From the NCBI GenBank assembly GCA_944322345.1, contig CALUOO010000016.1:1-63356 (forward strand): a stretch of DNA of 63,356 bases. Direction: 5' to 3'. Each line of letters begins with the position of its first letter. Position 1 is the first letter of the stretch. Shown piece after piece: positions 18,920 to 27,961 of this stretch. Below the pieces are notes generated by a model. That model did no database searches. It was not told the DNA's origin and saw only the letters and a list, made by a program, of their open reading frames with translations. A program made the translations under genes and the position numbers. The stretch is from an uncultured Bacteroides sp. Its GTDB lineage: Bacteria; Bacteroidota; Bacteroidia; Bacteroidales; Bacteroidaceae.

Positions 18920-20344
18920 ATGAAAAAAAGTAAATATATCATCGTTGCCTTGATGGCAATCTGTATGACATCTTGTTCGGACTGGTTGGATGTGCAGCCC
19001 AGCGACCAAGTGTCCGAGGAAACGGCTTTTGGCACAGTAGCTGGTTTCAAGCAAACTTTGAATGGTGTGTATGTGGAGCTGAATGCCGACAAAGTTTACG
19101 GAAGAAATCTGAGCTGTGGGATGATTGAGATTCTGGCTCAACGATACTTGGTAAGTGAGGAAGCTACCCGCTATTTCCCTCTGGCAGAGTATGACTATAC
19201 GGGAGCAAATGTACAGGGGCAGATTTCCAATGTATGGGCTACGGCTTACAATCTGATAGCCAATGTCAATAAGATATTGGAAAATTGTGAAAAGCGTAGA
19301 GGATCTGTGCTTTCAGAAGAATATTATCACATCATCAAAGGCGAGGCATTGGCATTGCGCGGCTTATTGCATTTTGACCTTTTCCGCTTGTTCGGACCTA
19401 TATATGAGGGTGGTGAGGATTTGGTGTCTATTCCTTATTACGATGCTTTCTCTCTGAATGTGGCACCCAGTCTGCAATCGTCTGAGTTTATGGAAAAGGT
19501 GATTACTGATTTGAAGAATGCACTTGGTGAATTGAAAGATGATCCGGTAATCGAAAACGGTGTGAAAGGAAAAAATGGAGATACGTTCCTCACAGACCGT
19601 AATCTGCGTTTGAACTATTATGCAGTGAAGGCGTTACTGGCACGTGCTTATATGTATATAGGCGAGGGGGAACTGGCAGCAGCACAAGCACAGGAGGTGA
19701 TTGATATCCATGACAAAAGCGGATTCTTCCCCTTCGTGAAGAGCAGTGATGTGCTGGCTAAAGAACCTGATAGAGTGTTTTCTTCCGAGGTGCTGTTCGG
19801 ATTGCAGAACCTGAATGTGAGCTTGCTTTATTCTTCTATGTTCGATGCAAACAGACTCAAAGCTGAAGGCTTGTTGGCTCCCCGGGCTGATGTCATTTCG
19901 GCTCTCTATTCGGGAGGCGATGTTGACGATTACCGCTACCGTACATCACTGAATAAAACAGCTGAGGTGGGTGGAAACAATTACGCAATATTCCAGAAAT
20001 ACATGGGAGGCGATTCACTTTATTCGCAGATTATCCCGATGATCCGTATCGGTGAAATGTATTATATCAAGGCCGAAGCGCAGATGGACATGGATCCGGA
20101 CGGTGCTTTCCAGATATTGAAGGATTTTCTGACACATCGTGGTATTGCTGCGCCCAGCATCAGCAATCCGCAGGATTTGCTGGACAGTGAATATAAGAAG
20201 GAATTCTTCGGCGAGGGACAATTGTTCTATTATTATAAACGGAAAAACCGGTCGAGTATTGAAAATGCATCCGGCAATGGGATAAGCATGGGCAGTCAGC
20301 AGTATGTGTTGCCTATACCGGATGGCGAAACACAGTATAATTAA
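18920..20344 (+). CDS. SusD-like surface glycan-binding lipoprotein
   Basis: A 474-residue lipoprotein with lipobox MTSC (Cys at about residue 19). The SusD/RagB fold shows as TPR-like helices (for example GEALALRGLLHFDLFRLFGP), and the C-terminal part has the family-like RIGEMYYIKAEAQ motif. It caps the SusC barrel from the cell surface and delivers glycan. The binding residues cannot be read reliably. It is 17 bases after susC and 22 before the next gene, in one operon. Confidence 0.96.
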   Translation: MKKSKYIIVALMAICMTSCSDWLDVQPSDQVSEETAFGTVAGFKQTLNGVYVELNADKVYGRNLSCGMIEILAQRYLVSEEATRYFPLAEYDYTGANVQGQISNVWATAYNLIANVNKILENCEKRRGSVLSEEYYHIIKGEALALRGLLHFDLFRLFGPIYEGGEDLVSIPYYDAFSLNVAPSLQSSEFMEKVITDLKNALGELKDDPVIENGVKGKNGDTFLTDRNLRLNYYAVKALLARAYMYIGEGELAAAQAQEVIDIHDKSGFFPFVKSSDVLAKEPDRVFSSEVLFGLQNLNVSLLYSSMFDANRLKAEGLLAPRADVISALYSGGDVDDYRYRTSLNKTAEVGGNNYAIFQKYMGGDSLYSQIIPMIRIGEMYYIKAEAQMDMDPDGAFQILKDFLTHRGIAAPSISNPQDLLDSEYKKEFFGEGQLFYYYKRKNRSSIENASGNGISMGSQQYVLPIPDGETQYN

Positions 20345-20366
20345 TGATTATATACGGAGATAATAT

Positions 20367-21137
20367 ATGAGACGATTTATTATAATATTGTTTGCCGGCG
20401 CATCTATTTTGACCGGTTGTGAAAAGGATTTGGATACGTATCATGGTGAATCGGGCATTTACTTTGATCATATCAAGAACCAGAATGTGCTTCGTGCCGA
20501 TACATTACCTTTCCCATGGGGAAAACTGGATGGAGACATAAAGGAAGAGAAAGTCAGCTTACAGATCAATCTTATTGGAAACGTGGTTGATTACGACCGT
20601 AAGTTTCAGGTCACTGTAGTGCCTTCGGATGATCCGGAGGCTGCGGTGGAAGGGGTTGACTACAAACCTTTCCAGACAGATTGTATGATTCCTGCCAATG
20701 AAGCATCTACTACGATTGATATTACGCTGCTGCGTACGGAAATATTGCAGACCGAGAAACGGATGTTGACTGTCAAACTGAATGAAACGGATGAACTGAA
20801 GTTCCTGTATTCTAGAGAAGCGGTAGATAAGGATAAGAATGTCCGTCGGATAGACTTGCAACGGGTGATTGTGATGGACGAGACATTGCCTGAACCGAAT
20901 TGGTGGTATAGAACTGTAAATATCTTCGGCAAATATTCAATGAAAAAGGCAATTACCATCTGTAATGTAATGGATATCGATCGTGAGGAATGGCTGAGCA
21001 ATGATTTCGGTAACCGCGAGGCTTACCTGAAATTTGTGGGGCAATATATGCACCGCTGGTTGCAGGAACAGAATCCTCCTGTTTATGAAGAAGATGGAGA
21101 GACTCCGATGGAGATGGGACCTGATTCGCAAGTATAA
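20367..21137 (+). CDS. DUF4843-like surface lipoprotein
   Basis: A 256-residue lipoprotein with lipobox LTGC. The early motif GIYFDHI and the following beta-rich region with paired LxINLIGNVVDYDRKFQV and VEGVDYKPFQ segments resemble DUF4843 proteins, which commonly follow SusD. It is probably a surface glycan-binding or accessory protein; no enzymatic motif is seen. Gaps to both neighbours are about 21 bases, so it is in the susCD operon. Confidence 0.78.
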   Translation: MRRFIIILFAGASILTGCEKDLDTYHGESGIYFDHIKNQNVLRADTLPFPWGKLDGDIKEEKVSLQINLIGNVVDYDRKFQVTVVPSDDPEAAVEGVDYKPFQTDCMIPANEASTTIDITLLRTEILQTEKRMLTVKLNETDELKFLYSREAVDKDKNVRRIDLQRVIVMDETLPEPNWWYRTVNIFGKYSMKKAITICNVMDIDREEWLSNDFGNREAYLKFVGQYMHRWLQEQNPPVYEEDGETPMEMGPDSQV

Positions 21138-21158
21138 TTCAATGAAAACAGAAAGAAT

Positions 21159-22742
21159 ATGAAATATTGCTCTTTATATAAAATGGCAGTTGCATGTAGC
21201 TTGATGGTAGTGCTGCTGACTGCGTGTTTCGATGATAAAGGTAATTATGATTACCGGGAGATTAATGATGTTACGATTGAGGGCATTAGCCGGGATAAGG
21301 TCTACGAATTGTTTGCCTATCAGTCTACGCTGGAGATTACGCCTGTGATTCATTCTACCATCGGCGATGGAGCAGATTATGAATATACGTGGCGTATTGT
21401 GCCACGCAATGCAACCGAAGAAAATGGCACACTGGACAAATATGTAGTCAGCCACGAAAAGAATCTGGTTTATCCGGTGCAGCTGGAAGACGGCGACTAT
21501 ACCGGATTCTTCGAGGTAAAAGATCCGGAAACAGGCGTGACTTGGATTGTAGATTTTTATATGCATGTGAAAAGTCAGGGAAGTGAAGGATGGCTTGCTG
21601 TTTGTGAGGATAACGGCAGAACCCGTTTGGACCTGATAGGAAAAAACAGCGATGGGGAGGATGTGCTTTTTGCTGATTTGTGGAGGAACAACGATTTTGA
21701 GATGGGAACTCCTCAGAAGTTCTTCTTTGTAGGTGATAATTACGGAAGCTCTTTCCGATTCCCGATTCTGACTACAGACAAAGGAACCTATTCCATTATG
21801 GGAAATGATTTCCATATTGGTGAGGATACGGATATGAAATGGTATTTTGGTTTAGGTGGTGACAGGGTAGATATTATGCAGACAGCAGTAGAACTTTATA
21901 CTGTTTCTTGGGTTCCAGACTGGTGGGTGGTTAATGAAAAAGGAGAAATCTACCAGACTGAGTTTTCGGATGCAGCATTTTTCTCATATCCTATTAACAA
22001 ATTGGACGGACAGACTGAATTTGAGGCCGCTCCTTATTTGGGAATCAGTTATACTTATAATGATATGGGGGCTGATTATGATTATAACTATGCTACAGTT
22101 TTGTATGATAAGACAAACCGGCGTTTCCTGTCAAAGTATGCAGCCAACAACTATCCTTCGCTGATGAAATGTTCCGGTAACCAGTTGTTCGAAGTAGAGA
22201 CTGGCAGGGATATGGTGTATATGGATTCGCATGTGGAAGTGGACGGACTGGTAGTGGCTGTATTGAAAGACCCTTCTGCTCCGGAGTACTATCTGTATGG
22301 ACTGACGCTGGGATATGGAAAAATAGAACAGACATATTATGGAAAAATCGGCGGACCTGTAGCAGATGCAAAGTTCTTTGCCCTGCATCCTGTGTATAAT
22401 TCATTGTTCTATGGGACAAAGAACAAAATATACAGAGTCAGCCTTTCCGATCCGGAAAAAGAACCGGTGGAGGTTGTGTCGTTGGAAGGAGAGGAAATTG
22501 TTACGATGAAATTCAATAAGATTTTATGCTACTATGAAGATACAACACCGGAAGTGAAAGACTATATGGATATGCTTCTGGTGGGAACTCACAAAGAGGC
22601 TGCCCCTGAAGGTGAAGAGAACGTGGGTACGTTCCGGCTTTACGAAATTCCGAGTCTTGCCACCGAAACTGTGACAGAGAAGAAGAAGATAGAAGGGCTT
22701 GGCAAAATAGTAGATATTGTTTATAAAGAGAGAGCTAGTTAA
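21159..22742 (+). CDS. PKD-like surface lipoprotein with beta-propeller-like C-terminus
   Basis: A 527-residue lipoprotein with lipobox LTAC. The N-terminal 130 residues resemble the PKD-like domain found after DUF4843 genes (YEYTWRIVPRNATEENG, GFFEVKDPETGVTW). The rest has repeated beta segments (WLAVCEDNGRTRLDLIG, KIYRVSLSD) that suggest a propeller. It is likely a surface glycan-binding protein of this locus; the ligand is unknown. It is placed 21 bases after the DUF4843-like gene and 17 before the thioredoxin gene. Confidence 0.72.
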   Translation: MKYCSLYKMAVACSLMVVLLTACFDDKGNYDYREINDVTIEGISRDKVYELFAYQSTLEITPVIHSTIGDGADYEYTWRIVPRNATEENGTLDKYVVSHEKNLVYPVQLEDGDYTGFFEVKDPETGVTWIVDFYMHVKSQGSEGWLAVCEDNGRTRLDLIGKNSDGEDVLFADLWRNNDFEMGTPQKFFFVGDNYGSSFRFPILTTDKGTYSIMGNDFHIGEDTDMKWYFGLGGDRVDIMQTAVELYTVSWVPDWWVVNEKGEIYQTEFSDAAFFSYPINKLDGQTEFEAAPYLGISYTYNDMGADYDYNYATVLYDKTNRRFLSKYAANNYPSLMKCSGNQLFEVETGRDMVYMDSHVEVDGLVVAVLKDPSAPEYYLYGLTLGYGKIEQTYYGKIGGPVADAKFFALHPVYNSLFYGTKNKIYRVSLSDPEKEPVEVVSLEGEEIVTMKFNKILCYYEDTTPEVKDYMDMLLVGTHKEAAPEGEENVGTFRLYEIPSLATETVTEKKKIEGLGKIVDIVYKERAS

Positions 22743-22759
22743 TTTATTAATAAAAGTAT

Positions 22760-23860
22760 ATGATGAAGAATGTGACAATGGGAGCTGTAGCATTATGTGT
22801 ATGTGCAGCTTGTACTGTATCTGGAAATTATAGTGTAAAAGGAACTGTTCAGGGAGCTGGAGATGAAGCTCAGGTAGAACTGACAGGTTTGAATGCAGCA
22901 GGTGAGGACTCTTTGCTGACCTCCTGTAAATTGCTCAATGGTGCTTTTGAGGCAGAAGTGGCAAAGACAAATGATATGATCTATCTCGATTTGACAGAGA
23001 GCAAAAAACGTGTTCCTGTGTTTTTTGAGGCTGGTGTCAATTCATATGTCCTGAATGCCGATGCAGAGGGAAATCCTACTGTGAAAGGTGGAAAATTGCA
23101 GGATTTATGGAATGCATACAGCACTCAAAACGCTTATTTCCAGTCACAGAAAGACTCGGTTGAGGCTATCTATCGTCAGGCTGCAAAAGATGATGATCTG
23201 TTTGCCAAGATGCACGAACGTGCTATTTACGAAGACCTTGTAAAGGCACAAGAAAGCTTTGAAGACAGTCTGCTGAAGCAGAATGACAACATCGTTTCTG
23301 CTGCCATTGTATGGAGACGTGCGAAAGAACTGGTAGGTAAGCGCATGTTGATTGATAAAGTGAAGCTGTTGGGACAGAACGCTTTGCAGACAACTCCGGG
23401 AAAAGCAGTGAAACTGTTGGCTGACAATATTGACCGTATGGAAAAAGAAAATATTGCACCAGATTTTACTCAAAATGATCCGGAAGGTAATCCTGTTTCA
23501 CTATATGGAATTAAGGCTAAAGTGAAAGTGCTGGATTTCTGGGCTTCATGGTGTGGACCATGTCGTGCTGAAACGCCTAACGTGCGCCGTGTATATGAAA
23601 AATATAAAGATGCCGGACTGGAAATCATTAGTGTTTCGCTGGATACTAAGAAAGAAAACTGGCTGCAGGCTATCGAGAAAGACCAGATGAACTGGATTCA
23701 TACTTCAGACTTGAAAGGATGGAGCAATGCAGTGGCTAAGCGCTACGGAATAAGCAGTGTACCTTCTATTCTTCTTTTGGATGAGAATAACCGGATTATT
23801 GCCCGGAATCTTCGCGGAGAAGCGTTGGAAGAGGCTATAAAGAAGGCTTTGGGAAAATAA
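22760..23860 (+). CDS. TlpA-like thioredoxin-fold lipoprotein with DUF4369-like N-terminus
   Basis: A 366-residue lipoprotein (CAAC lipobox). The N-terminal domain (about 20-125) is beta-rich and resembles DUF4369. A helical linker follows, then a thioredoxin fold with DFWASWCGPCRAETP; the redox pair is Cys265/Cys268. The cis-Pro motif SSVPSILLLDE is present. It acts as a thiol-disulfide oxidoreductase outside the cytoplasm, probably for folding or repair of secreted proteins. Such genes are common passengers in PULs of this type. The start could be either of two adjacent ATG codons. Confidence 0.88.
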   Translation: MMKNVTMGAVALCVCAACTVSGNYSVKGTVQGAGDEAQVELTGLNAAGEDSLLTSCKLLNGAFEAEVAKTNDMIYLDLTESKKRVPVFFEAGVNSYVLNADAEGNPTVKGGKLQDLWNAYSTQNAYFQSQKDSVEAIYRQAAKDDDLFAKMHERAIYEDLVKAQESFEDSLLKQNDNIVSAAIVWRRAKELVGKRMLIDKVKLLGQNALQTTPGKAVKLLADNIDRMEKENIAPDFTQNDPEGNPVSLYGIKAKVKVLDFWASWCGPCRAETPNVRRVYEKYKDAGLEIISVSLDTKKENWLQAIEKDQMNWIHTSDLKGWSNAVAKRYGISSVPSILLLDENNRIIARNLRGEALEEAIKKALGK

Positions 23861-23899
23861 AATGGTGTAGCCTTGATGTGGCAGAAAAGGCTGCCGTGG

Positions 23900-23938
23900 A
23901 CGGGGCTGTGTGATACGGGCACAGCCCCCGTTTTGATT
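23900..23938 (+). terminator. Terminator inside the glycan locus
   Basis: ACGGGGCTGTG (23900-23910) pairs with CACAGCCCCCGT (23920-23931) with one bulged C, followed by TTTTGATTT. It separates the susC-to-thioredoxin operon from the phosphoesterase gene. Confidence 0.75.
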
Positions 23939-24028
23939 TACAGGGTCGCAAGAATGTAATAGAACTGTCATTTGCCTGAAATGCCACAGCTGTTTTTTTG
24001 CAATTTGAACAATAAAAACATGTAAACA

Positions 24029-25462
24029 ATGAGAAACAGATTATTAATTTTTGGAATGGCTCTTTGGAGTGCTTGTATGGGAGTAGCTGCACAAGAGTCA
24101 TTATTGGATTTTACAGGGCGGGTACTGGATCGGAACGGTCGCGGTGTGTCTGGCGTTGTTGTGAACGATGGCGTACGCTTTACAACAACGGATAATAAAG
24201 GTGTGTGGACATTGGCTACGGATACAGTAGTCAGTAAGTTTGTATATATATCTACTCCGGCTGCTTATCAACTGCCCCAGCAGGAGGGGTTGGCAGATGG
24301 CTTTTATGTTTCAGTACGTCAGTTGGTCAAGGCGGATGGTAAACATGATTTTGTTCTTGAAAAACGTAGAAAGCGGAAGAAAGACTTCTATTACATTGCA
24401 GTATCCGATCCTCAGGTGCGTAATGAAAAGGAGATGAAACGCTGGCGGCAGGAAACTGTGCCGGACATTATACAAACGATAGACTCGTTGAAACAGGATC
24501 GTGAAGTGGTAGGAATGACATTGGGTGACCTCGTTTTTGATAATATGTCACTGTATGATGAATACAAGACCTCTTTGAAGCAGACCGGGGCAACTTTTTT
24601 CCAATGTATAGGGAATCACGATTTTAATTTGAAGTATAAGGCTTTGAACAATATGGAAGCAGGCACACCGGTGTATGGAGAGATGGTGTATAATAGTTAT
24701 TTCGGTCCGACTGACTATTCTTTTAATATTGGAAAAGCACATATTGTGACCATGAAGAATCTGGACTACAGAGGAGGAAAGAAATATACCGAACGTATGA
24801 CCGATGCGCAGATTGCATGGCTGAAAAGTGATTTGAGCTATGTGCCCAAAGGTAGTCTGGTGATACTGAATATGCATGCAGCAGGCTGGAATAAAGTCTC
24901 AAATGGAGGGAACATACGGAATGCAGATGAGTTGCAGGAGGTTCTGAAAGACTACAATGTGCATGTATTCTGCGGACATACCCATTTCTGCCAGAACAAC
25001 GAAGTATCACCTACTTTGTACGAACATAACATTGGTGCGGCCTGTGGCGCTTGGTGGAAAGGTCATGTCAATCAGTGTGGAGCTCCCAATGGCTATATGG
25101 TGGTAGACATAAAAGGTGATAAGGTGAAATGGCACTATAAAGGGACTCGTCGCGATTTCAGCTATCAGTTCCGCCTCTACAACAAGGGTGAGTTTAAAGC
25201 ACAGCCCGATTGTATCGTGGCCAATGTGTGGGATTGGGACAGCGCATGTCGTGTGGTGTGGTATCAGGATGGAAAGCGGATGGGAGATATGGAACAGTTT
25301 GTCGGATCGGACGAGGAACGTGCTTCACAGCTGAAAGACCCTTCGAAAGCTCCGAAAACAGGACACCTGTTCCGTGCCTTGCCTGCAAATGGAGCAAAAG
25401 AAATAAAAGTGGAACTGACCAATCGTTTTGGTGAAGTATACACACAGCTTATCCGGTTGTAA
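24029..25462 (+). CDS. Exported calcineurin-like phosphoesterase
   Basis: A 477-residue protein with a signal peptide ending near GVAAQ. It has three parts: an N-terminal beta domain (about 25-115), a calcineurin-like metallophosphoesterase core (about 120-345) and a C-terminal beta domain. The metal ligands read as SDPQ, GDLVFDN, GNHDFN, HAAGW and CGHTHF, the expected order. This MetallophosN/C architecture is common at the ends of Bacteroides PULs. The substrate is unknown and could be a phosphorylated glycan or a lipid. It lies 168 bases after the thioredoxin gene, beyond a terminator, so it may be transcribed separately or by read-through. Confidence 0.88.
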   Translation: MRNRLLIFGMALWSACMGVAAQESLLDFTGRVLDRNGRGVSGVVVNDGVRFTTTDNKGVWTLATDTVVSKFVYISTPAAYQLPQQEGLADGFYVSVRQLVKADGKHDFVLEKRRKRKKDFYYIAVSDPQVRNEKEMKRWRQETVPDIIQTIDSLKQDREVVGMTLGDLVFDNMSLYDEYKTSLKQTGATFFQCIGNHDFNLKYKALNNMEAGTPVYGEMVYNSYFGPTDYSFNIGKAHIVTMKNLDYRGGKKYTERMTDAQIAWLKSDLSYVPKGSLVILNMHAAGWNKVSNGGNIRNADELQEVLKDYNVHVFCGHTHFCQNNEVSPTLYEHNIGAACGAWWKGHVNQCGAPNGYMVVDIKGDKVKWHYKGTRRDFSYQFRLYNKGEFKAQPDCIVANVWDWDSACRVVWYQDGKRMGDMEQFVGSDEERASQLKDPSKAPKTGHLFRALPANGAKEIKVELTNRFGEVYTQLIRL

Positions 25463-25483
25463 GGACTGAAGACTGATAAAAAG

Positions 25484-25521
25484 AAAGAGACCGTCGCGGC
25501 ACATCCCGAAACGGTCTCTTT
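25484..25521. terminator. Bidirectional terminator between phosphoesterase and typA
   Basis: AAAGAGACCGT (25484-25494) and ACGGTCTCTTT (25511-25521) are perfect 11-bp arms. T-rich sequence lies on the outer side in both directions, and the hairpin sits between two convergent genes. Confidence 0.8.
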
Positions 25522-25544
25522 GGCTATTTGAGTGTGTGTTCTTC

Positions 25545-27344
25545 TTATGCTTTGTTGGCGCGCTTGCGCTCTATTTCATCCAGAATCACTTTACGCATAC
25601 GCATAGCTTTCGGTGTCACTTCTACATATTCATCTTCCTTGATATATTCCAGTGCCTCTTCCAGTGAGAACTGTACGGGAGGAATCAGACGTGCTTTTTC
25701 GTCGGAACCCGAAGCGCGCATGTTGGTAAGTTTCTTCGATTTGGTCACGTTTACTACCAGATCATTCTCGTGAGAGTGTTCGCCTACTACCTGCCCGGCA
25801 TACACCTCGTCTTGCGGGAATATGAAGAATCGTCCGCGATCTTGAAGCTTATCGATGGCGTATGCAAAGGCTGTTCCGCTCTCCATGGCAATCATTGAAC
25901 CATTGGTACGGCGCTCTATGTCGCCTTTGTATGGCTGATATTCCTTGAAACGGTGTGCCATGATGGCTTCACCTGCCGAAGCAGTCAGTACGTTGGTACG
26001 CAAACCTATGATACCGCGCGAAGGCATGTTGAATTCCAGATTAATGCGCTCTCCGGTATTCTCCATCTTCACCATTTCCCCTTTGCGACGTGTCACCATG
26101 TCAATAATCTTGCTTGAGTACTCTTCCGGAACGTTGATGGTCAGTTCCTCAATCGGTTCACATTTCACTCCGTCGATCTCTTTATAGATTACCTGTGGTT
26201 GTCCCACTTGCAATTCGTATCCTTCGCGGCGCATAGTCTCTATCAGTACTGAGAGATGAAGCACACCACGTCCGGAAACGATCCATTTTCCGTCTTCCTC
26301 GCTTTTTTTCACACGCAGGGCAAGGTTTTTATCCAATTCCTTCATCAGTCGGTCGTGGATGTGGCGGGAAGTGACAAACTTGCCGTCCTTACCGAAGAAT
26401 GGAGAGTCGTTGATGGTAAACAGCATACTCATGGTCGGTTCGTCGATGGCAATCGGTGGGAGTGCTTCCGGATTCTCGTAGTCGCAAATGGTGTCGCCAA
26501 TTTCAAAACCGTCGATACCTACAAGTGCACAGATATCTCCTGATGAAACTTCGGTAGCTTTGACGCGTCCCAGTCCCTCGAATACGTGTAACTCTTTGAT
26601 TTTGGTTTTTATCATGTCACCGTTGCGCTTGGCAAGAGTCACATTCATTCCTTCGCGCAGTGTGCCGCGATGTACACGGCCAATGGCAATTCGTCCTGTA
26701 TATGATGAGTAATCCAGCGAAGTAATCAGCATTTGAGGAGTACCTTCCAGTTGTTCCGGTGCAGGGATATTCTCTACAATGCAGTCTAGCAGTGGAGTGA
26801 TGTTGTCTGTTGGTTTCTGCCAATCGGTACTCATCCAGTTGTTTTTGGCCGAACCGTAAATGACAGGGAAGTCAAGTTGTTCTTCGGTAGCATTGAGGCT
26901 GAACATAAGGTCGAACACCATTTCATACACCTCTTCTGGCCGGCAGTTGGGCTTGTCTACCTTGTTTACCACGACAATCGGTTTCAATCCGATTTCCAAT
27001 GCTTTCTGCAGCACGAAGCGTGTCTGTGGCATGGGGCCTTCGAAAGCGTCTACCAGCAGGATGCATCCGTCTGCCATGTTCAGCACCCGTTCCACTTCGC
27101 CTCCGAAGTCACTGTGTCCCGGGGTATCGATAATGTTGATTTTTGTTCCTTTGTAATTGATGGATACGTTTTTCGAGAGGATGGTTATTCCCCGTTCGCG
27201 TTCCAAGTCATTGTTATCCAGAATAAGTTCGCCGCTGTTCTGATTGCTGCGGAACAGATTACCTGCCAGCAACATCTTGTCGACCAATGTTGTCTTCCCG
27301 TGGTCTACGTGGGCGATAATTGCGATGTTTCGAATATTTTGCAT
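25545..27344 (-). CDS. typA: Ribosome-associated GTPase BipA/TypA
   Basis: A 599-residue translational GTPase. G1 is AHVDHGKTT (residues 11-19), G3 DTPGHSD and G4 NKVDK. The G domain is followed by EF-Tu-like domain II, EF-G-like domains III and V, and a BipA-specific C-terminal domain. It binds the 70S ribosome and helps 50S assembly and stress adaptation. The ATG at 27344 (MQNIRNIAIIAHVDHG) fits the family. An upstream in-frame ATG at 27368 would lie just before the -7 element, so it is not used here. It is divergent from rpsO. Confidence 0.97.
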   Translation of the reverse strand: MQNIRNIAIIAHVDHGKTTLVDKMLLAGNLFRSNQNSGELILDNNDLERERGITILSKNVSINYKGTKINIIDTPGHSDFGGEVERVLNMADGCILLVDAFEGPMPQTRFVLQKALEIGLKPIVVVNKVDKPNCRPEEVYEMVFDLMFSLNATEEQLDFPVIYGSAKNNWMSTDWQKPTDNITPLLDCIVENIPAPEQLEGTPQMLITSLDYSSYTGRIAIGRVHRGTLREGMNVTLAKRNGDMIKTKIKELHVFEGLGRVKATEVSSGDICALVGIDGFEIGDTICDYENPEALPPIAIDEPTMSMLFTINDSPFFGKDGKFVTSRHIHDRLMKELDKNLALRVKKSEEDGKWIVSGRGVLHLSVLIETMRREGYELQVGQPQVIYKEIDGVKCEPIEELTINVPEEYSSKIIDMVTRRKGEMVKMENTGERINLEFNMPSRGIIGLRTNVLTASAGEAIMAHRFKEYQPYKGDIERRTNGSMIAMESGTAFAYAIDKLQDRGRFFIFPQDEVYAGQVVGEHSHENDLVVNVTKSKKLTNMRASGSDEKARLIPPVQFSLEEALEYIKEDEYVEVTPKAMRMRKVILDEIERKRANKA

Positions 27345-27365
27345 ATAATACCTATTATTTGGGCG

Positions 27366-27373
27366 CAAAGGTA
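27366..27373 (-). promoter_or_regulatory. -7 element of typA (TACCTTTG)
   Basis: On the minus strand this reads TACCTTTG, a full match to TAnnTTTG, 21 bases before the typA ATG. No clear -33 box is seen. Its place supports the shorter typA start. Confidence 0.5.
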
Positions 27374-27426
27374 CGAAAATCAGTTCAGAAAAATATGCTG
27401 TAGAAGTATATTTTTCCTGTAAAACG

Positions 27427-27457
27427 TTGTGTGATATAAAGATAATGCCTATCTTTG
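27427..27457 (+). promoter_or_regulatory. Promoter of rpsO
   Basis: TTG (27427-27429), a 20-base gap, then TATCTTTG (27450-27457) match the Bacteroides promoter consensus very well. The leader would be about 35 bases. Confidence 0.8.
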
Positions 27458-27499
27458 CGCGCTCAAAAGAATGAATTTATCATATAAATTTTAAAAACT

Positions 27500-27769
27500 A
27501 TGTATTTAGACGCAGCTAAAAAGCAAGAAATCTTCGGAAAGTACGGAAAGTCTAACACTGATACTGGATCAGCTGAATCGCAGATAGCTTTGTTTTCCTA
27601 CCGTATTTCTCGTCTGACTGAGCACATGAAGCTCAACAGAAAAGATTATAGTACAGAAAGAGCTTTGACAATGTTGGTAGGTAAGCGTCGTCGTTTGCTT
27701 GACTACCTGAAGGCAAAAGATATCGAAAGATATCGTGCTATTGTGAAAGAGCTTGGTTTGCGTAAGTAA
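27500..27769 (+). CDS. rpsO: 30S ribosomal protein S15
   Basis: An 89-residue protein of the small subunit platform that binds 16S rRNA and helps nucleate assembly. The motifs DTGSAESQIALFSYRI, LTEHMKLNRKDYSTERAL and LVGKRRRLLDYL are typical, and the length equals the usual 89. It is a single-gene unit with a clear promoter and terminator. Confidence 0.99.
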   Translation: MYLDAAKKQEIFGKYGKSNTDTGSAESQIALFSYRISRLTEHMKLNRKDYSTERALTMLVGKRRRLLDYLKAKDIERYRAIVKELGLRK

Positions 27770-27797
27770 TCCTGCTTACAGCGAAAGATTTAAAGAG

Positions 27798-27834
27798 TCC
27801 GCCTCCGTTTTTATACGGCAGGCGGATTTTTTTT
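27798..27834 (+). terminator. Terminator of rpsO
   Basis: TCCGCCTCCGT (27798-27808) pairs with ACGG-C-AGGCGGA (27815-27826) with one bulge, followed by eight or more T. Confidence 0.9.
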
Positions 27835-27931
27835 ATCCTGTAGTTCCCTTTCGGCTAAAATCGCCGTTTTCTCCTCCAATTCCGTATGCCTCTGTATTCT
27901 CCGTTTATTTCGGCTTCTCAAAATTAAGCAC

Positions 27932-27939
27932 TATCTTTG
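27932..27939 (+). promoter_or_regulatory. -7 element for the flavodoxin/ferredoxin gene
   Basis: TATCTTTG lies 22 bases before the ATG at 27962. No good TTTG is seen about 20 bases upstream; only TTTCGG is roughly in place. Confidence 0.45.
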
Positions 27940-27961
27940 TTCTATTAAATTTGTTTTGCTT

